Shown here: positions 9,414 to 19,000 of the stretch, in pieces
Numbering within the stretch: the first letter of the stretch is position 1
How the letters are laid out: every line of letters starts with the position of its first letter
From: Archaeoglobus sp. JdFR-27
Lineage (GTDB): Archaea > Halobacteriota > Archaeoglobi > Archaeoglobales > Archaeoglobaceae
Direction: 5' to 3'
DNA length: 64,000 nt
Assembly (NCBI GenBank): GCA_002011235.1
Contig: MTMO01000007.1
Span: 1 to 64,000 of the forward strand
The notes under the pieces: model-generated
Databases searched by the model: none
Told to the model about the DNA's origin: nothing
What the model saw: the letters and a program-made list of their open reading frames with translations, nothing else
Translations under genes and position numbers: made by a program

Positions 9414-10142
9414 CTATTTGATAAACTCATCCTTCAGAAAGATAATATTTCCCCTTCCCTTCTTAACTTTCTCAACTATACCCCTTCTTTCAAGATCCGC
9501 AATCATCAAACTAACTTTTGCTTCCGAATAACCGAGCTTTTTCCTCAGATCCCTTTGTGAGATCCTCCCTCCTTCTTTAACCAATACTTCGAGTATTTCC
9601 TTCAAATCTTCAGGAAGATCCGTAACCTTTTCTTCTTTAAATTCGACAAAATCCGGCTTTTCACCTTTGGATTTAGATTTAAAAATAAAAACTGCAACTA
9701 TCACAATCAAACCAATCAAAGGTATCGCATAAATGTAATAGATGTAATTGTTGGAATTTTGACCATCAACTAAGAATTCCACATCGTTTATTTCTCCAAT
9801 TTCAGGATATTCCAATTTAGGGAAAAGAACCAAGTCTATAACATATTTCCCTTCTTCTACAATCGTGACATTTTCCTCAGCATAAAGCTCTGATCCTTTT
9901 GTAGCAAAGTAAGCTTTAAGTTTATAGTTGCCAGGTGGAACCTCAAACGCATAGCTCCCATTTTCCGTGACCTTTTTTTGGATAGGAGTTGTATTTATCT
10001 CCACTATAACCCCGTTGACAGGTTCAAGTGTTTCCCAGGAGAAGACCTTTCCATGGATTACCGCTGCATTAGCAGTCGCTAAGAATAAAGAGAATGTTAT
10101 CAGAAGCATCAATGGCATCACAAGAGCTTGCAGTCTCCCCAT
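9414..10142 (-). CDS. Membrane-anchored winged-helix protein with extracellular carboxypeptidase-regulatory-like domain
   Basis: 242 residues. The order is: signal peptide (1-26, MPLMLLITFSLFLATANA), an extracellular beta domain like the carboxypeptidase regulatory (transthyretin-like) fold (27-100, with GKVFSWETLEPVNGV), a transmembrane helix (about 132-153), a charged linker, and a C-terminal winged helix (about 175-240, ILEVLVKEGGRISQRDLRKK). This topology puts a DNA-binding domain inside and a ligand-type domain outside, so one-step transmembrane signalling is plausible. The divergent exported gene at 10380 is the obvious candidate target. Confidence 0.8.
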   Translation of the reverse strand: MGRLQALVMPLMLLITFSLFLATANAAVIHGKVFSWETLEPVNGVIVEINTTPIQKKVTENGSYAFEVPPGNYKLKAYFATKGSELYAEENVTIVEEGKYVIDLVLFPKLEYPEIGEINDVEFLVDGQNSNNYIYYIYAIPLIGLIVIVAVFIFKSKSKGEKPDFVEFKEEKVTDLPEDLKEILEVLVKEGGRISQRDLRKKLGYSEAKVSLMIADLERRGIVEKVKKGRGNIIFLKDEFIK

Positions 10143-10379
10143 CTTTAGAAATGATGTCCAGATGACTTTTAAATCTTCCTATATCCATAAAATCATGAGT
10201 AAAAGTTTGTGAGTGAATTCTCAAAATTTTTCTCTGAATTTTCTTAAAGTTAAATAAAATCTCTGGCTCTTTTGTAAAGTAAAATAAAGGTTTATAAAGC
10301 AATTTAAGTGCAAAAAAATCCGTGTTACTGAAAGTATTCTTAAATTTAAAAGCTTCCACATACTTCTGAGGTGATGTGT

Positions 10380-11558
10380 GTGACGGCGGGAAAAAGAAAA
10401 GTGGGAAGGATGCTGGGGTTTTCAGCGTTGCTGATTGTGTTATTGCTTGTCTCGATAGCCTCAGCAATGGATGTAGGAAAAATGGACTTTAAGAAAATAA
10501 AAGAGAAGTACATGAGAGACAAAGCAAGGCTTAGAAGCCACCATTTCGGAATAGTGATAAACGAAGATACCTTCGATGAGGCTAAAGAGTGGTTGCTTGC
10601 AAGCGACGATCTTGCGGTTGCCTCACTGCTTAGCATCAAGGAAAAGATAGAGAACAGCCCCGTTAACTATCCAGAAAAGGATGCTTTACTAGAGGAGATC
10701 GATGGACATATAGCCGATATATCTGCTGTTAGAGAGGATATTGGGAACGCTGCCACAGTTGAGGAACTTAAGGATGCGGCAAAGGAGTTGAAGAAAGAGT
10801 GGTTGGAGGCAAAGGTTTCACTCAAAAAAGCGATAGGGCTAAGATGGATATACATCATGGAGAAAATGCTGGATAGAGCAGATAAAATTGCAGAAAGAAT
10901 TCAGGAGCTCACAGAAGAATATCAGGCACAGGGTAAAGATACAACTTTGCTGGAGAGATGGCTTGAGAAGTTCACCGCTGATACGGAAAGAGCAAGGGAA
11001 AAGGTTGAAGAGGCTAAAGAGAAACTGATGGGGCTCGAAAGAAATAGACAGGTTAACAGATTTTTGCTTAAGGAGAACATTGCGTTGAAGAAAGCAGTGA
11101 AGTACATGCACCACTCCCACTTCAAACTCAAAAGGATAATCTGGTTTATCAATCACCAGCAGACCGGAGCCGTTGACATCGAAGGAACTGGAATCCTATT
11201 CGCAGCTGGCAACGGTAGTGTTAGCATCGAGGGAAGCGGAATTGTGAAGATCTGCGGAAATGGAACGGTAACAGCTCCAGCCGATAACGTTGTGGTAGCT
11301 GTAGGATTCGGTGAGAAGCAAGAGGATAACGGAACCGTAACTTATACAGGGGAGGGCAAGGTTATAGTCAGAGGAGAAAACATCACGGTTACAGCTGAAG
11401 GGGAGCTAAAGGTTTTCGCCAAGGGAAGTGGAAGTGTACACCTTGAGGGGACAGGAGTTTACAAGACCAAAGGATTCACAGTAAATTCGACAGGCTTTGA
11501 AGAGCAAGAGGTAACTGAGGAAGTGCAGGAAGAGGTTGAGGAGGAACTTACTGAGTAA
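10380..11558 (+). CDS. Exported protein: coiled coil plus glycine-rich beta repeats
   Basis: No named family is recognised. The GTG at 10380 is preferred because GAGGTGAT (10368-10375) sits 4 bases before it. GTG and ATG codons at 10371 and 10374 lie inside that ribosome site. The order is: signal peptide (MLGFSALLIVLLLVSIASA), a long charged alpha-helical/coiled-coil region (residues about 30-255), then about 110 residues of short alternating strands (GTGILFAAGNGSVSIEGSG and similar) suggesting a beta helix or adhesin-like stack. The tail is acidic with no cell-wall sorting signal. It is probably on the cell surface and is divergent from the membrane regulator. Confidence 0.75.
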   Translation: MTAGKRKVGRMLGFSALLIVLLLVSIASAMDVGKMDFKKIKEKYMRDKARLRSHHFGIVINEDTFDEAKEWLLASDDLAVASLLSIKEKIENSPVNYPEKDALLEEIDGHIADISAVREDIGNAATVEELKDAAKELKKEWLEAKVSLKKAIGLRWIYIMEKMLDRADKIAERIQELTEEYQAQGKDTTLLERWLEKFTADTERAREKVEEAKEKLMGLERNRQVNRFLLKENIALKKAVKYMHHSHFKLKRIIWFINHQQTGAVDIEGTGILFAAGNGSVSIEGSGIVKICGNGTVTAPADNVVVAVGFGEKQEDNGTVTYTGEGKVIVRGENITVTAEGELKVFAKGSGSVHLEGTGVYKTKGFTVNSTGFEEQEVTEEVQEEVEEELTE

Positions 11559-11589
11559 AGTTTAGCTGAGTGAAGCTTAGCAAACAAAA

Positions 11590-11611
11590 ATTTCCTTTTT
11601 ATCTTTTTTTA
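11590..11611 (+). terminator. T-tract terminator
   Basis: The convergent gap after the exported protein gene holds tttccttttttatcttttttt, the usual archaeal oligo-T terminator pattern for plus-strand transcripts. Confidence 0.5.
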
Positions 11612-12661
11612 AGACTCTTTTAGCTTTATAAGCTCTGCAAGCCTTTCTTCAACTTCTTTTGGAGTTTCAATAATCCCAGTGAATTCCTTTTTTATCAAGT
11701 ACTCAAGGGCAAAGGCTACTAAAGCAAAGGTTCTGTCCATGATCTCCAAGGGTGTTCCGTTACCCATCGTAAGGTTAACTGAGCGCCCATCGGAAAGAAC
11801 ATAGAAGTGATTTTGTCCGCTTAATTTCGTAATGTGTTCGCTAATTTCAGTCTTCTGATGTCCCTCAAGATTTCTCAAGTCTATTTCGTATCTCCCGGCA
11901 CCCATATTGCATAGGATTGCACCGTTTTTGATGTATCTTATGTTGGAGAAATCGATTATTCCATCGACTCCGGTAGCGGTTACCACGATGTCAGCCCTTC
12001 TCAAACCATCCTCAACCTCGGAAACTTTAAATCCCATGTATTCAGCAAGCGCACATCTAAGCTTATCTTTGTCAAAAACCTCAACCTCGCAGCCCAGTTT
12101 CTTAAGTGTAGAAGCGCAGCCTTCGCCAACCCTCCCAAAACCGATTATAAAAATATTTTTTCCAGGAAGCATTATGTTTAGTCGTATCAAGGCATCGAGC
12201 AAACCTAAACCCGTTCCATAGATGTTTTCTCCCTTTCCTTTGAGCTCAGAATCGTCTATCGATATCGCTTTCCTGAAAACCTTTTTAGCATGCAGACTTT
12301 TTAGATTATCAACACCGCTCTTGGTCAGCTCAATAACTCCAGCTACGCTTTTATCCGCTTTTAAAGCCTTTCTCGTTAAAGCTGCAACGCAATCAAGGAA
12401 GTAATCTGAATCTAAGCATTCTTCCTTTCTCCTCACCTTTATTCCTTTATCTTCTAACCACCTTACAGCCTCTATCTTGGTTGTAGGATCATCGAACTTG
12501 CATACTTTCAAATCCACATATTTAGAGAGTTCATAAACGAGCACGGCTGTTTTATATTCAAGAGGAAAGCATATAGAAACTCTTTCACCTTCTATACTCT
12601 TTGAAACAAGCTTGCAGGCTTCCTTTACATAGATCATCCTCTCGAAAACCCATTCCATCAC
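11609..12661 (-). CDS. Diverged, shortened S-adenosylhomocysteine hydrolase paralogue
   Basis: 350 residues against about 400-430 for the true enzyme. The Rossmann motif IIGFGRVGEGCA (near 175) and the tail GRSVNLTMGNGTPLEIMD match the family, but much of the N-terminal substrate lobe is missing. Aligned by eye, the catalytic Lys of VTKSKFDN is kept (SELKGKGEN) and its partner Asp is Glu. The DDGGDLT aspartate is changed (LDCVAALT), and one of the paired glutamates is Leu (VIELTKSG). It probably binds NAD, and its substrate may differ from SAH. The start is GTG 12661 or ATG 12658. It is co-directional with, and downstream of, the NAD(P)HX repair gene. Confidence 0.75.
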   Translation of the reverse strand: MMEWVFERMIYVKEACKLVSKSIEGERVSICFPLEYKTAVLVYELSKYVDLKVCKFDDPTTKIEAVRWLEDKGIKVRRKEECLDSDYFLDCVAALTRKALKADKSVAGVIELTKSGVDNLKSLHAKKVFRKAISIDDSELKGKGENIYGTGLGLLDALIRLNIMLPGKNIFIIGFGRVGEGCASTLKKLGCEVEVFDKDKLRCALAEYMGFKVSEVEDGLRRADIVVTATGVDGIIDFSNIRYIKNGAILCNMGAGRYEIDLRNLEGHQKTEISEHITKLSGQNHFYVLSDGRSVNLTMGNGTPLEIMDRTFALVAFALEYLIKKEFTGIIETPKEVEERLAELIKLKES

Positions 12662-12678
12662 TTGTTACCACCTGGAAA

Positions 12679-14160
12679 TCAGGTTTTGCCAAATTCAATC
12701 GAATTCTTAATCACAATGGGTACTTTTGATGCTACATTCATAGCCGTGAAGTTGTAGCCCATCTCCTGGAAACAAAGATCGCCGGCTAAGCCATTGATGA
12801 AAGCTGCTGCTGACGCACTCCACAACGCGTCGGCAGAAGCAAATAAAGCCCCCACAACGCCTGAAAGAACATCTCCTGTCCCGCCTACCGTCATTCCAGC
12901 ATTTCCTGTTTTGTTAATCCTAATCTTATCCCCGTCGCTTATGATGTCCTCCTTGGCTTTAAGAAGGATCGTAGCCCCTATTTTCTCTGCCATCTTTTTG
13001 ACGTTTTCCTGATCGGGATCTTTGCCAAAAACCCTTCTGAACTCTCCTCTATGAGGTGTAAGGATACATTCAACCTCCTCGGGAACGTCCTTCGTTATTC
13101 CTTCTGCATCTAGCACAGCTTTTCTTATCTTTCCTGTCTTAAGGATTTCAGCTGCAACGTTTGAGAACTCAGAGTCTCCGGTGCCCATCCCCATAACCAC
13201 AACCCCATGCTTCTTGAGGAGCTTTTCAATCTCAGGAATGTTTTTCTCCTCGATCCTCCCTCCTTTAAGCTTCCTCACTATGAGGTTAGGAGAGAAGGAT
13301 GAAACTACTTCGTAAATGGTCTCTGGTACAGCCAGCGTCACGATGTCCGCTCCAGCATTTAAAGCAGCAATCGCAGCCAGAGCTGGAGCTCCCGTGTAGG
13401 CTCCGCCTCCTACGATCAATATTCTTCCATGCATTCCCTTGTGAGCATTTTCCACCCTTTTGTAAACCTTCTGTACATCTCCGGGACCAGAAAGCATTTC
13501 ATAAGCTTTAGGTATACCTATATCTTTCACGATTACTTCTCCAACCTTTTCTTTTGCTTTCAGTAGTCCTGGCTTGTTTTTGTGGAAGGTTACTGTGGTA
13601 TCAGCCTTCACACAGATATCGAATTCTCCAGTGTCAGGATTCAAGCCAGTAGGGACATCCACTGAGATCACGAATGTTTCAAGCGAGTTTATAACCTCCA
13701 CAGCCGTTCTGAAAGGTTCTCTTAACCTCCCCCTCACTCCAGTGCCGAGCATCGCATCAAGGATAATTCCTGCATCGTAACGCTCTATCTGAGAACTGTC
13801 CCTTACTTCGATTATTTCATAGCCTGCATTTTTCAATATTTCGAAGTTCCTTCTTGCGATATCCGTTCTTATGTCTTTTTCTCTGCCGAGAAGCAGAATT
13901 TCAGCCTCAAAATCTTTTAAATGCCTTACCGCAACAAAAGAGTCTCCTCCATTGTTCCCTAATCCGGCAAAAATAAGAAGAGATTTATCCAGCCCTAACT
14001 CCTCAGTTTTCTTAAGAATAACTTCAGCCAAAGCCTTCCCAGCATTTTCCATGAGCTGGAGCCTGCTAAGTCCATGGTATTCGCAGTTTGTATCAATTGC
14101 AGCCATCTCAGCTGAAGTTATAAATTCTGATTCAGACGTCATGGTTTTAATTTTAATCAC
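12679..14160 (-). CDS. nnr: Bifunctional NAD(P)HX epimerase and ADP-dependent dehydratase
   Basis: 493 residues. It repairs hydrated NADH/NADPH. The N-terminal half is YjeF_N: FAGLGNNGGDSFVAVRHL (about 63-80) and DAMLGTGVRG, with the epimerase Asp in VDVPTGLNPD. The C-terminal half is the ribokinase-like dehydratase: GRILIVGGGAYTGAPALAA and GGTGDVLSGVVGA near 440. The listed start is GTG 14160, but ATG 14142 (MTSESEF) is equally possible. It lies 5 bases downstream of the flavin reductase, so they share an operon. Confidence 0.92.
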   Translation of the reverse strand: MIKIKTMTSESEFITSAEMAAIDTNCEYHGLSRLQLMENAGKALAEVILKKTEELGLDKSLLIFAGLGNNGGDSFVAVRHLKDFEAEILLLGREKDIRTDIARRNFEILKNAGYEIIEVRDSSQIERYDAGIILDAMLGTGVRGRLREPFRTAVEVINSLETFVISVDVPTGLNPDTGEFDICVKADTTVTFHKNKPGLLKAKEKVGEVIVKDIGIPKAYEMLSGPGDVQKVYKRVENAHKGMHGRILIVGGGAYTGAPALAAIAALNAGADIVTLAVPETIYEVVSSFSPNLIVRKLKGGRIEEKNIPEIEKLLKKHGVVVMGMGTGDSEFSNVAAEILKTGKIRKAVLDAEGITKDVPEEVECILTPHRGEFRRVFGKDPDQENVKKMAEKIGATILLKAKEDIISDGDKIRINKTGNAGMTVGGTGDVLSGVVGALFASADALWSASAAAFINGLAGDLCFQEMGYNFTAMNVASKVPIVIKNSIEFGKT

Positions 14161-14164
14161 AAAA

Positions 14165-14680
14165 TTATGGTTTAATTATCTCATTCCCTGTTGTTGTAAA
14201 GCTAGCTCCGCCAACATGCAGTATGAATCTGTAATCGCTGACATCAGGTTTTCCTCCTGCGAAGGCATCCCCATAGCTTACATCTACGATCTCTCCAACG
14301 TAGAAAGTGTGATCTCCAGTCACAACTTCCTGAACAACCTTACATTCGAGATTTGCCGCACATTCCTTGATCGATGGGGCTTTAACAGATTTGGATTTAA
14401 TAAATGTAACACTAATGAGCTCTTTTTTGTCCTTCTTGGCTCCGCTTACGGTTCCAGCTATCCAAACATCCTTAAGCAGCTCGATTGTTGGCACAGCAAC
14501 AACGAAATCCTTCTGTTCGTCGATAAGCTTCTTTGTGTATCTCCTATGGGCTATTGAGACCCCAAGAAGAGCAGGTTTATGAGACAACGGAACCACCCAA
14601 TCTGCTGTCATCGGATTGGGTTTGTCAATTGTACCAGCAATAATCAGATACGTACGAATCGGGTACAGATATTCCAGCAT
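14165..14680 (-). CDS. Flavin reductase-like FMN-binding protein (flavoredoxin type)
   Basis: 171 residues from the ATG at 14680, chosen because GGTGGTGATAAA sits right before it. The open frame reaches 14722 but the extra residues are unlike the family. It has the split-barrel flavin reductase layout: IAGTIDKPNPMTADWVVPLS (FMN phosphate region), then HRRYTKKLIDEQKDFVVAVP and GDHTFYVGEIVDV. It would reduce or carry flavin for ferredoxin-type electron transfer. It is first gene of a run with nnr and the AHCY-like gene. Confidence 0.85.
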   Translation of the reverse strand: MLEYLYPIRTYLIIAGTIDKPNPMTADWVVPLSHKPALLGVSIAHRRYTKKLIDEQKDFVVAVPTIELLKDVWIAGTVSGAKKDKKELISVTFIKSKSVKAPSIKECAANLECKVVQEVVTGDHTFYVGEIVDVSYGDAFAGGKPDVSDYRFILHVGGASFTTTGNEIIKP

Positions 14681-14728
14681 TTTATCACCACCAACCTTTT
14701 GACTGAGGAATAGTAAAAACATTTCGAT

Positions 14729-14775
14729 TATTCAATTAAATTCAATTAAAATTCAATCGAATTCAATCGAAATCG
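14729..14775. repeat. Short A/T-rich tandem repeats (ATTCAATTAA / ATTCAATCGA)
   Basis: Four to five imperfect 10-12 base copies lie in the divergent spacer between the flavin reductase and DUF166 genes, so they overlap both promoters. Confidence 0.6.
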
Positions 14776-14808
14776 AAAATAAAATAATCTCTATGGCTTA
14801 CTTGAGAT

Positions 14809-15606
14809 GTGAACATTTCCGTGTTCTTCAGCGGAGAGTTTGGTAGAAGATTTCTTTTAAATCTAGCATACCCGGAGATGTGCCCAAAATTGGGTGCTTG
14901 TGGTCTAGAGGCTTGTGACTACTGCAAGGACTACGATTTCTCCTCCAAAATCGTTATGGTAGAAGAGTTCGCTGACCCAGCAAGTTATGGAGTCTACATT
15001 GACGAACCCCTATCTATTCTTCCCGAAATTTTGGATGGAGATGTATTTATAGCAATAAACCTCCATCCCGACATCTTGGTTGAGTTACCCTCGATCTTGG
15101 AGCCATACAAAGCTCTCGTAATTCCTGTTGAAGATCCAAAATGGTGTTCTCCGGGACTGAGGAATCAAATCGCAAGACATTGCGAAGAGGTTGGGATAGA
15201 ATTCGCATGTCCCAAACCCATATGCACTTTAAAACCTGAAACGAAATTTATTTCCAAATTCTGTGAGGAATTCAAATTCGGAAGACCGAGATTTGAAGTC
15301 AAAGTGGACGATTCAACGATTTTGAACGCCAAAGCTTTGACTGATACTTGCGGATGTGCATATTACGTTTCTAAAAAGATGACAGGATACTGGATAGACA
15401 ACAAAGAGGATTTCTGGAAGGAGATCCATCAGCATCAATGCGCATATCCATGTCTCGCGAGCATGGAAAGAGATGTCGAGATAAAAGAGTCTCCCTTCCA
15501 TCTTGGGGGATATACTATGGTGTATTACTTTAGTCAGGCTGTAGGGATTGATGCTTTGGACTTCGTTCCAGATCACATGAGAAAAATTCTAGGTTTGAGA
15601 GATTGA
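14809..15606 (+). CDS. DUF166 protein
   Basis: 265 residues with a GTG start at 14809. It matches the archaeal DUF166 family: the opening MNISVFFSGEFGRRFLLNL, a Cys cluster CPKLGACGLEACDYCKDY (about 26-43), CPKPICTL (about 140), a CGCAYY motif (about 182) and CAYPCLASM (about 215). The many conserved cysteines suggest metal or Fe-S binding. A link to thymidylate synthase once proposed for the family is not evident here. The function is unknown. Confidence 0.82.
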   Translation: MNISVFFSGEFGRRFLLNLAYPEMCPKLGACGLEACDYCKDYDFSSKIVMVEEFADPASYGVYIDEPLSILPEILDGDVFIAINLHPDILVELPSILEPYKALVIPVEDPKWCSPGLRNQIARHCEEVGIEFACPKPICTLKPETKFISKFCEEFKFGRPRFEVKVDDSTILNAKALTDTCGCAYYVSKKMTGYWIDNKEDFWKEIHQHQCAYPCLASMERDVEIKESPFHLGGYTMVYYFSQAVGIDALDFVPDHMRKILGLRD

Positions 15607-15696
15607 TGATACGGAAATATTATGGGTCGGAGGCTATGTTCCAAATTAGGAAAATTATCCAAATTATAAATAAAAAAGTTAATTAAAATTAAAAAA

Positions 15697-15867
15697 TTAG
15701 AAATAATCTCTCTGGAACTCCATTTTCTTTAGCTTTTTGAGTTTTCTCTTCCTGTTCCCTCTGATTTCCTGACGAGGAGGTTCGTTCAAAAGTTCTTCAA
15801 ACTCCTCATCTGTTACGGGCTTTAAATCCATCCATTCTTCGTATTTCTTAGCCCTTCTCAAAGCCAT
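15697..15867 (-). CDS. Overlooked small basic/acidic protein, 56 aa
   Basis: ATG at 15867, stop TAA at 15697. The product begins MALRRAKKYEEWMDLKPV, is very rich in Lys, Arg and Glu, and ends EFQRDYF. Codon usage looks normal for the window and a weak purine ribosome site (AAGGGTAG) precedes the ATG. It has no recognised domain; the composition suggests a ribosome- or nucleic-acid-associated small protein. It fills most of an otherwise empty 460-base gap before ileS. Confidence 0.6.
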   Translation of the reverse strand: MALRRAKKYEEWMDLKPVTDEEFEELLNEPPRQEIRGNRKRKLKKLKKMEFQRDYF

Positions 15868-16068
15868 CTACCCTTTTGGATTTTTCATTTAATTTTCTTA
15901 GAGAATATATAACATTTTTCGTGATGAGAAGGAGAATGAAACCGAAACAAAGAGCTCAATACACCTTTGTTAAAAACTGGAGAAGTAATTAAGTCAGCAA
16001 AATATTTTAATCTCACGAATTGAAAGATTTCCATCCCGATTATTTAAGAAAAGAAATGTGGTGATAGG

Positions 16069-19000
16069 ATGAGTTCAACTGGTAAGTCCACTAAGGCGTT
16101 CCCAAAGGTCTATGAGCCTGCAAAGGTAGCAATGGAAGTAGAGGAATACTGGAAAAACAGGAAAATTTATGAAATAGTAAAAAACAAGGGAGAGAAGAAA
16201 TTCTTTTTTGTTGACGGTCCTCCCTACACAACAGGAAGAATACACTTGGGTACTGCCTGGAATAAAGTTTTGAAGGACACAATTTTGAGATACAGGAGAA
16301 TGAGAGGTTATAAAGTCACAGACACCCCAGGCTGGGATATGCATGGCTTACCTATAGAGGTTAAAGTTGAACAGGAACTTGGGATCAAGAGCAAGAAGGA
16401 GATCGAAGAGTATGGAATTGATCTTTTTGTAGATAAATGCTTGAAGTATGCATTAGAAAATAAAAAGGCGATGGAGGATCAATTTAAGATGCTCGGCGTT
16501 TGGATGGACTGGGAAAACCCATACATGACGATAAAGGCAGACTACATCAATGCTGCATGGTGGACGATAAAGAAAGGCTATGAAAAGAACCTTCTTGAAA
16601 GGCAGCTCATGGTTGTAAACTGGTGCCCAAGATGCGAGACAGCTCTTGCTGATGCCGAGGTTGAATACTGGGATGAAAAGGATCCTTCAATTTATGTTAA
16701 ATTCCCCATTAAGGGGAAAGATAATCATTTTATTGTAATCTGGACGACCACACCTTGGACTTTACCAGCCAACATGGCCGTAGCTGTACATCCTGCTTTG
16801 GAATATGCGGTTCTGAAAGCGAGAAAGGATGAAAATGAGGAGATTTTGATTATTGCAAGAGAACTCGCTGAGAACGTTCTGAAACAGGGAGGTTATGATA
16901 GCTGGGAGATTTTAGAGACCCATCTTGGTGAGGATTTAGTCGGAATTGAATACGAACATCCTCTCGCAGAATTTATCCCCGAACAATCAAAATTCAGTCA
17001 TTCTGTTTATATGGCAGAGTTCGTCACGGCTGAAAATACGGGTTGCGTTCATATAGCCCCCGGCCATGGTTTAGAGGACTTCGAGCTTGGAATGGAGGTT
17101 GGGTTAGAGGTTTTCAATCCCGTTGACGAGAGGGGAGTTTTCACAGAAAAGGCTGGAAAGTATCATGGTCTTCATGTTAAAGAAGCGAACAAAGTTATAA
17201 TTGAAGATTTGAGAAATAACGGATTGCTCTTAGCAGAATCGTTTATCGTTCACCGATACGGCCATTGCTGGAGATGTAAGAACCCGATAATCTATCGCTC
17301 TACCGAACAATGGTTCCTGAAGGTTTCAAAGCTGAAGGATAAGATGCTTGAAGAGGTTGACAGGGTGAGATGGGTCCCCCAGTGGGCGGGAGAATCACGC
17401 TTTAAGGACTGGGTAAGTAACGCCAAGGACTGGTGTATCAGCAGACAGAGATACTGGGGGATTCCGATCCCTGTTTGGGTTTGTAAGGGATGTGGGAAGA
17501 TTAAAGTGGTCGGAAGCATCGATGAGGTTCCTTGGCAGGATGATCTCGATTTGCATAGGCCAAAGATAGACGAGGTAACTTTTGAGTGTGAGTGTGGCGG
17601 AGAGCTGAAGCGCGTTCCCGATGTCTTCGATGTCTGGTTTGATAGTGGTGTTGCTTCATGGGGAACATTGAGGTATCCTAGATTTAAAGAGGAGTTTGAA
17701 AGGCTTTGGCCGGCCGATTTCATAACCGAAGGCCATGATCAGACGAGAGGCTGGTTCTATTCTCAGCTTGGAGCAAGCGTTATCGGTTTTGGAAAGGCTC
17801 CTTACAAAACAGTCCTGATGCATGGATTTACGTTGGATGAACTGGGAAGAAAGATGAGTAAAAGCCTTGGAAATGTTGTTGAGCCTGAAGACGTTATAAA
17901 GGATGTTGGAGTTGATTCATTCCGCCTTTATATGCTCTCCTCAGCTGTCTGGGAGGACCTGAGGTTCAGCTGGGATGAGGTGAGGAATGTTAATCGAGTT
18001 TTAAATATCTTCTGGAATGCCGTCAGATTCGCCCATACATACATGACCTTGGATAAGTTTTTCGAGGGGGAAGAAGGAAGGTTGAGGGAGGAAGACAGGT
18101 GGATTCTTTCAAGACTCGAGAACCTCAACAAAGCCGCTTTAGAAGGTTATGAGAACTACAGCATCCACAGAGTTGTCAGAGCTTTCATGAATTTCGTAGT
18201 CGAAGACTTCAGCAGATGGTACATCCAGCTTGTAAGGCCGGTTGTGTGGGAGGAGAGAACATCACCAACAAAGCTCGCCGTTTATTCGACTATTTTGAGA
18301 GTTGTCGATAAAACATGCAGGATAATAGCCCCTGTAGCGCCTTTTCTTGCGGAATGGATCTACAAGAATTTCGTTGCAGAGTTTAAGAAGACAGAAGATT
18401 CAATTTTCCTTGAGAGTTTTCCTGAGGTGGACGAGAAAGCAATCGATGAGGAGTTGGAAAGATCCATGTCCCATGCAAGAAACATAGTTGAGGCAGCGAG
18501 TAATGCAAGACAGAAAGCTGGAATAAAGCTGAGATGGCCTCTTAGAAAGCTTATTGTCGAAAGTAATGATGAGATTATAAAAGTCACTGTAGAAAAGCTT
18601 GAAAGGGTTATCAAGGCTCAGTGCAATGTTAAAGAGGTCGAGGTGGTTTCTGAATTCAAGAAAGAGATTAAAGCAAAACCGAATTTCAAGAAAATAGGTC
18701 CTCTCTTCAAAGAAAAGGCAAAGGAGGTTGCAGATATCATCAATAATCTCTCAGAGGAAGAACTGGAAAAAGCTATTGAGGATGGAAGTATGGAGATCTT
18801 GGGGCAGAAGGTAAGCGTAGAAGATGTCCTTTTGATAGAGGAAAGAATACCTGAAGGGTATGAAATGGCCGAATTTGGAGGAGGAAACGTCTATATCACC
18901 ACAAAGATGGATAAGGAGATTCTCAGAGAGGCCTATGCCAGAGAACTTGTCAGGAGAATTCAGGAGATGAGGAAAGAGCTGGATTTAGATGTTGAGGAGT

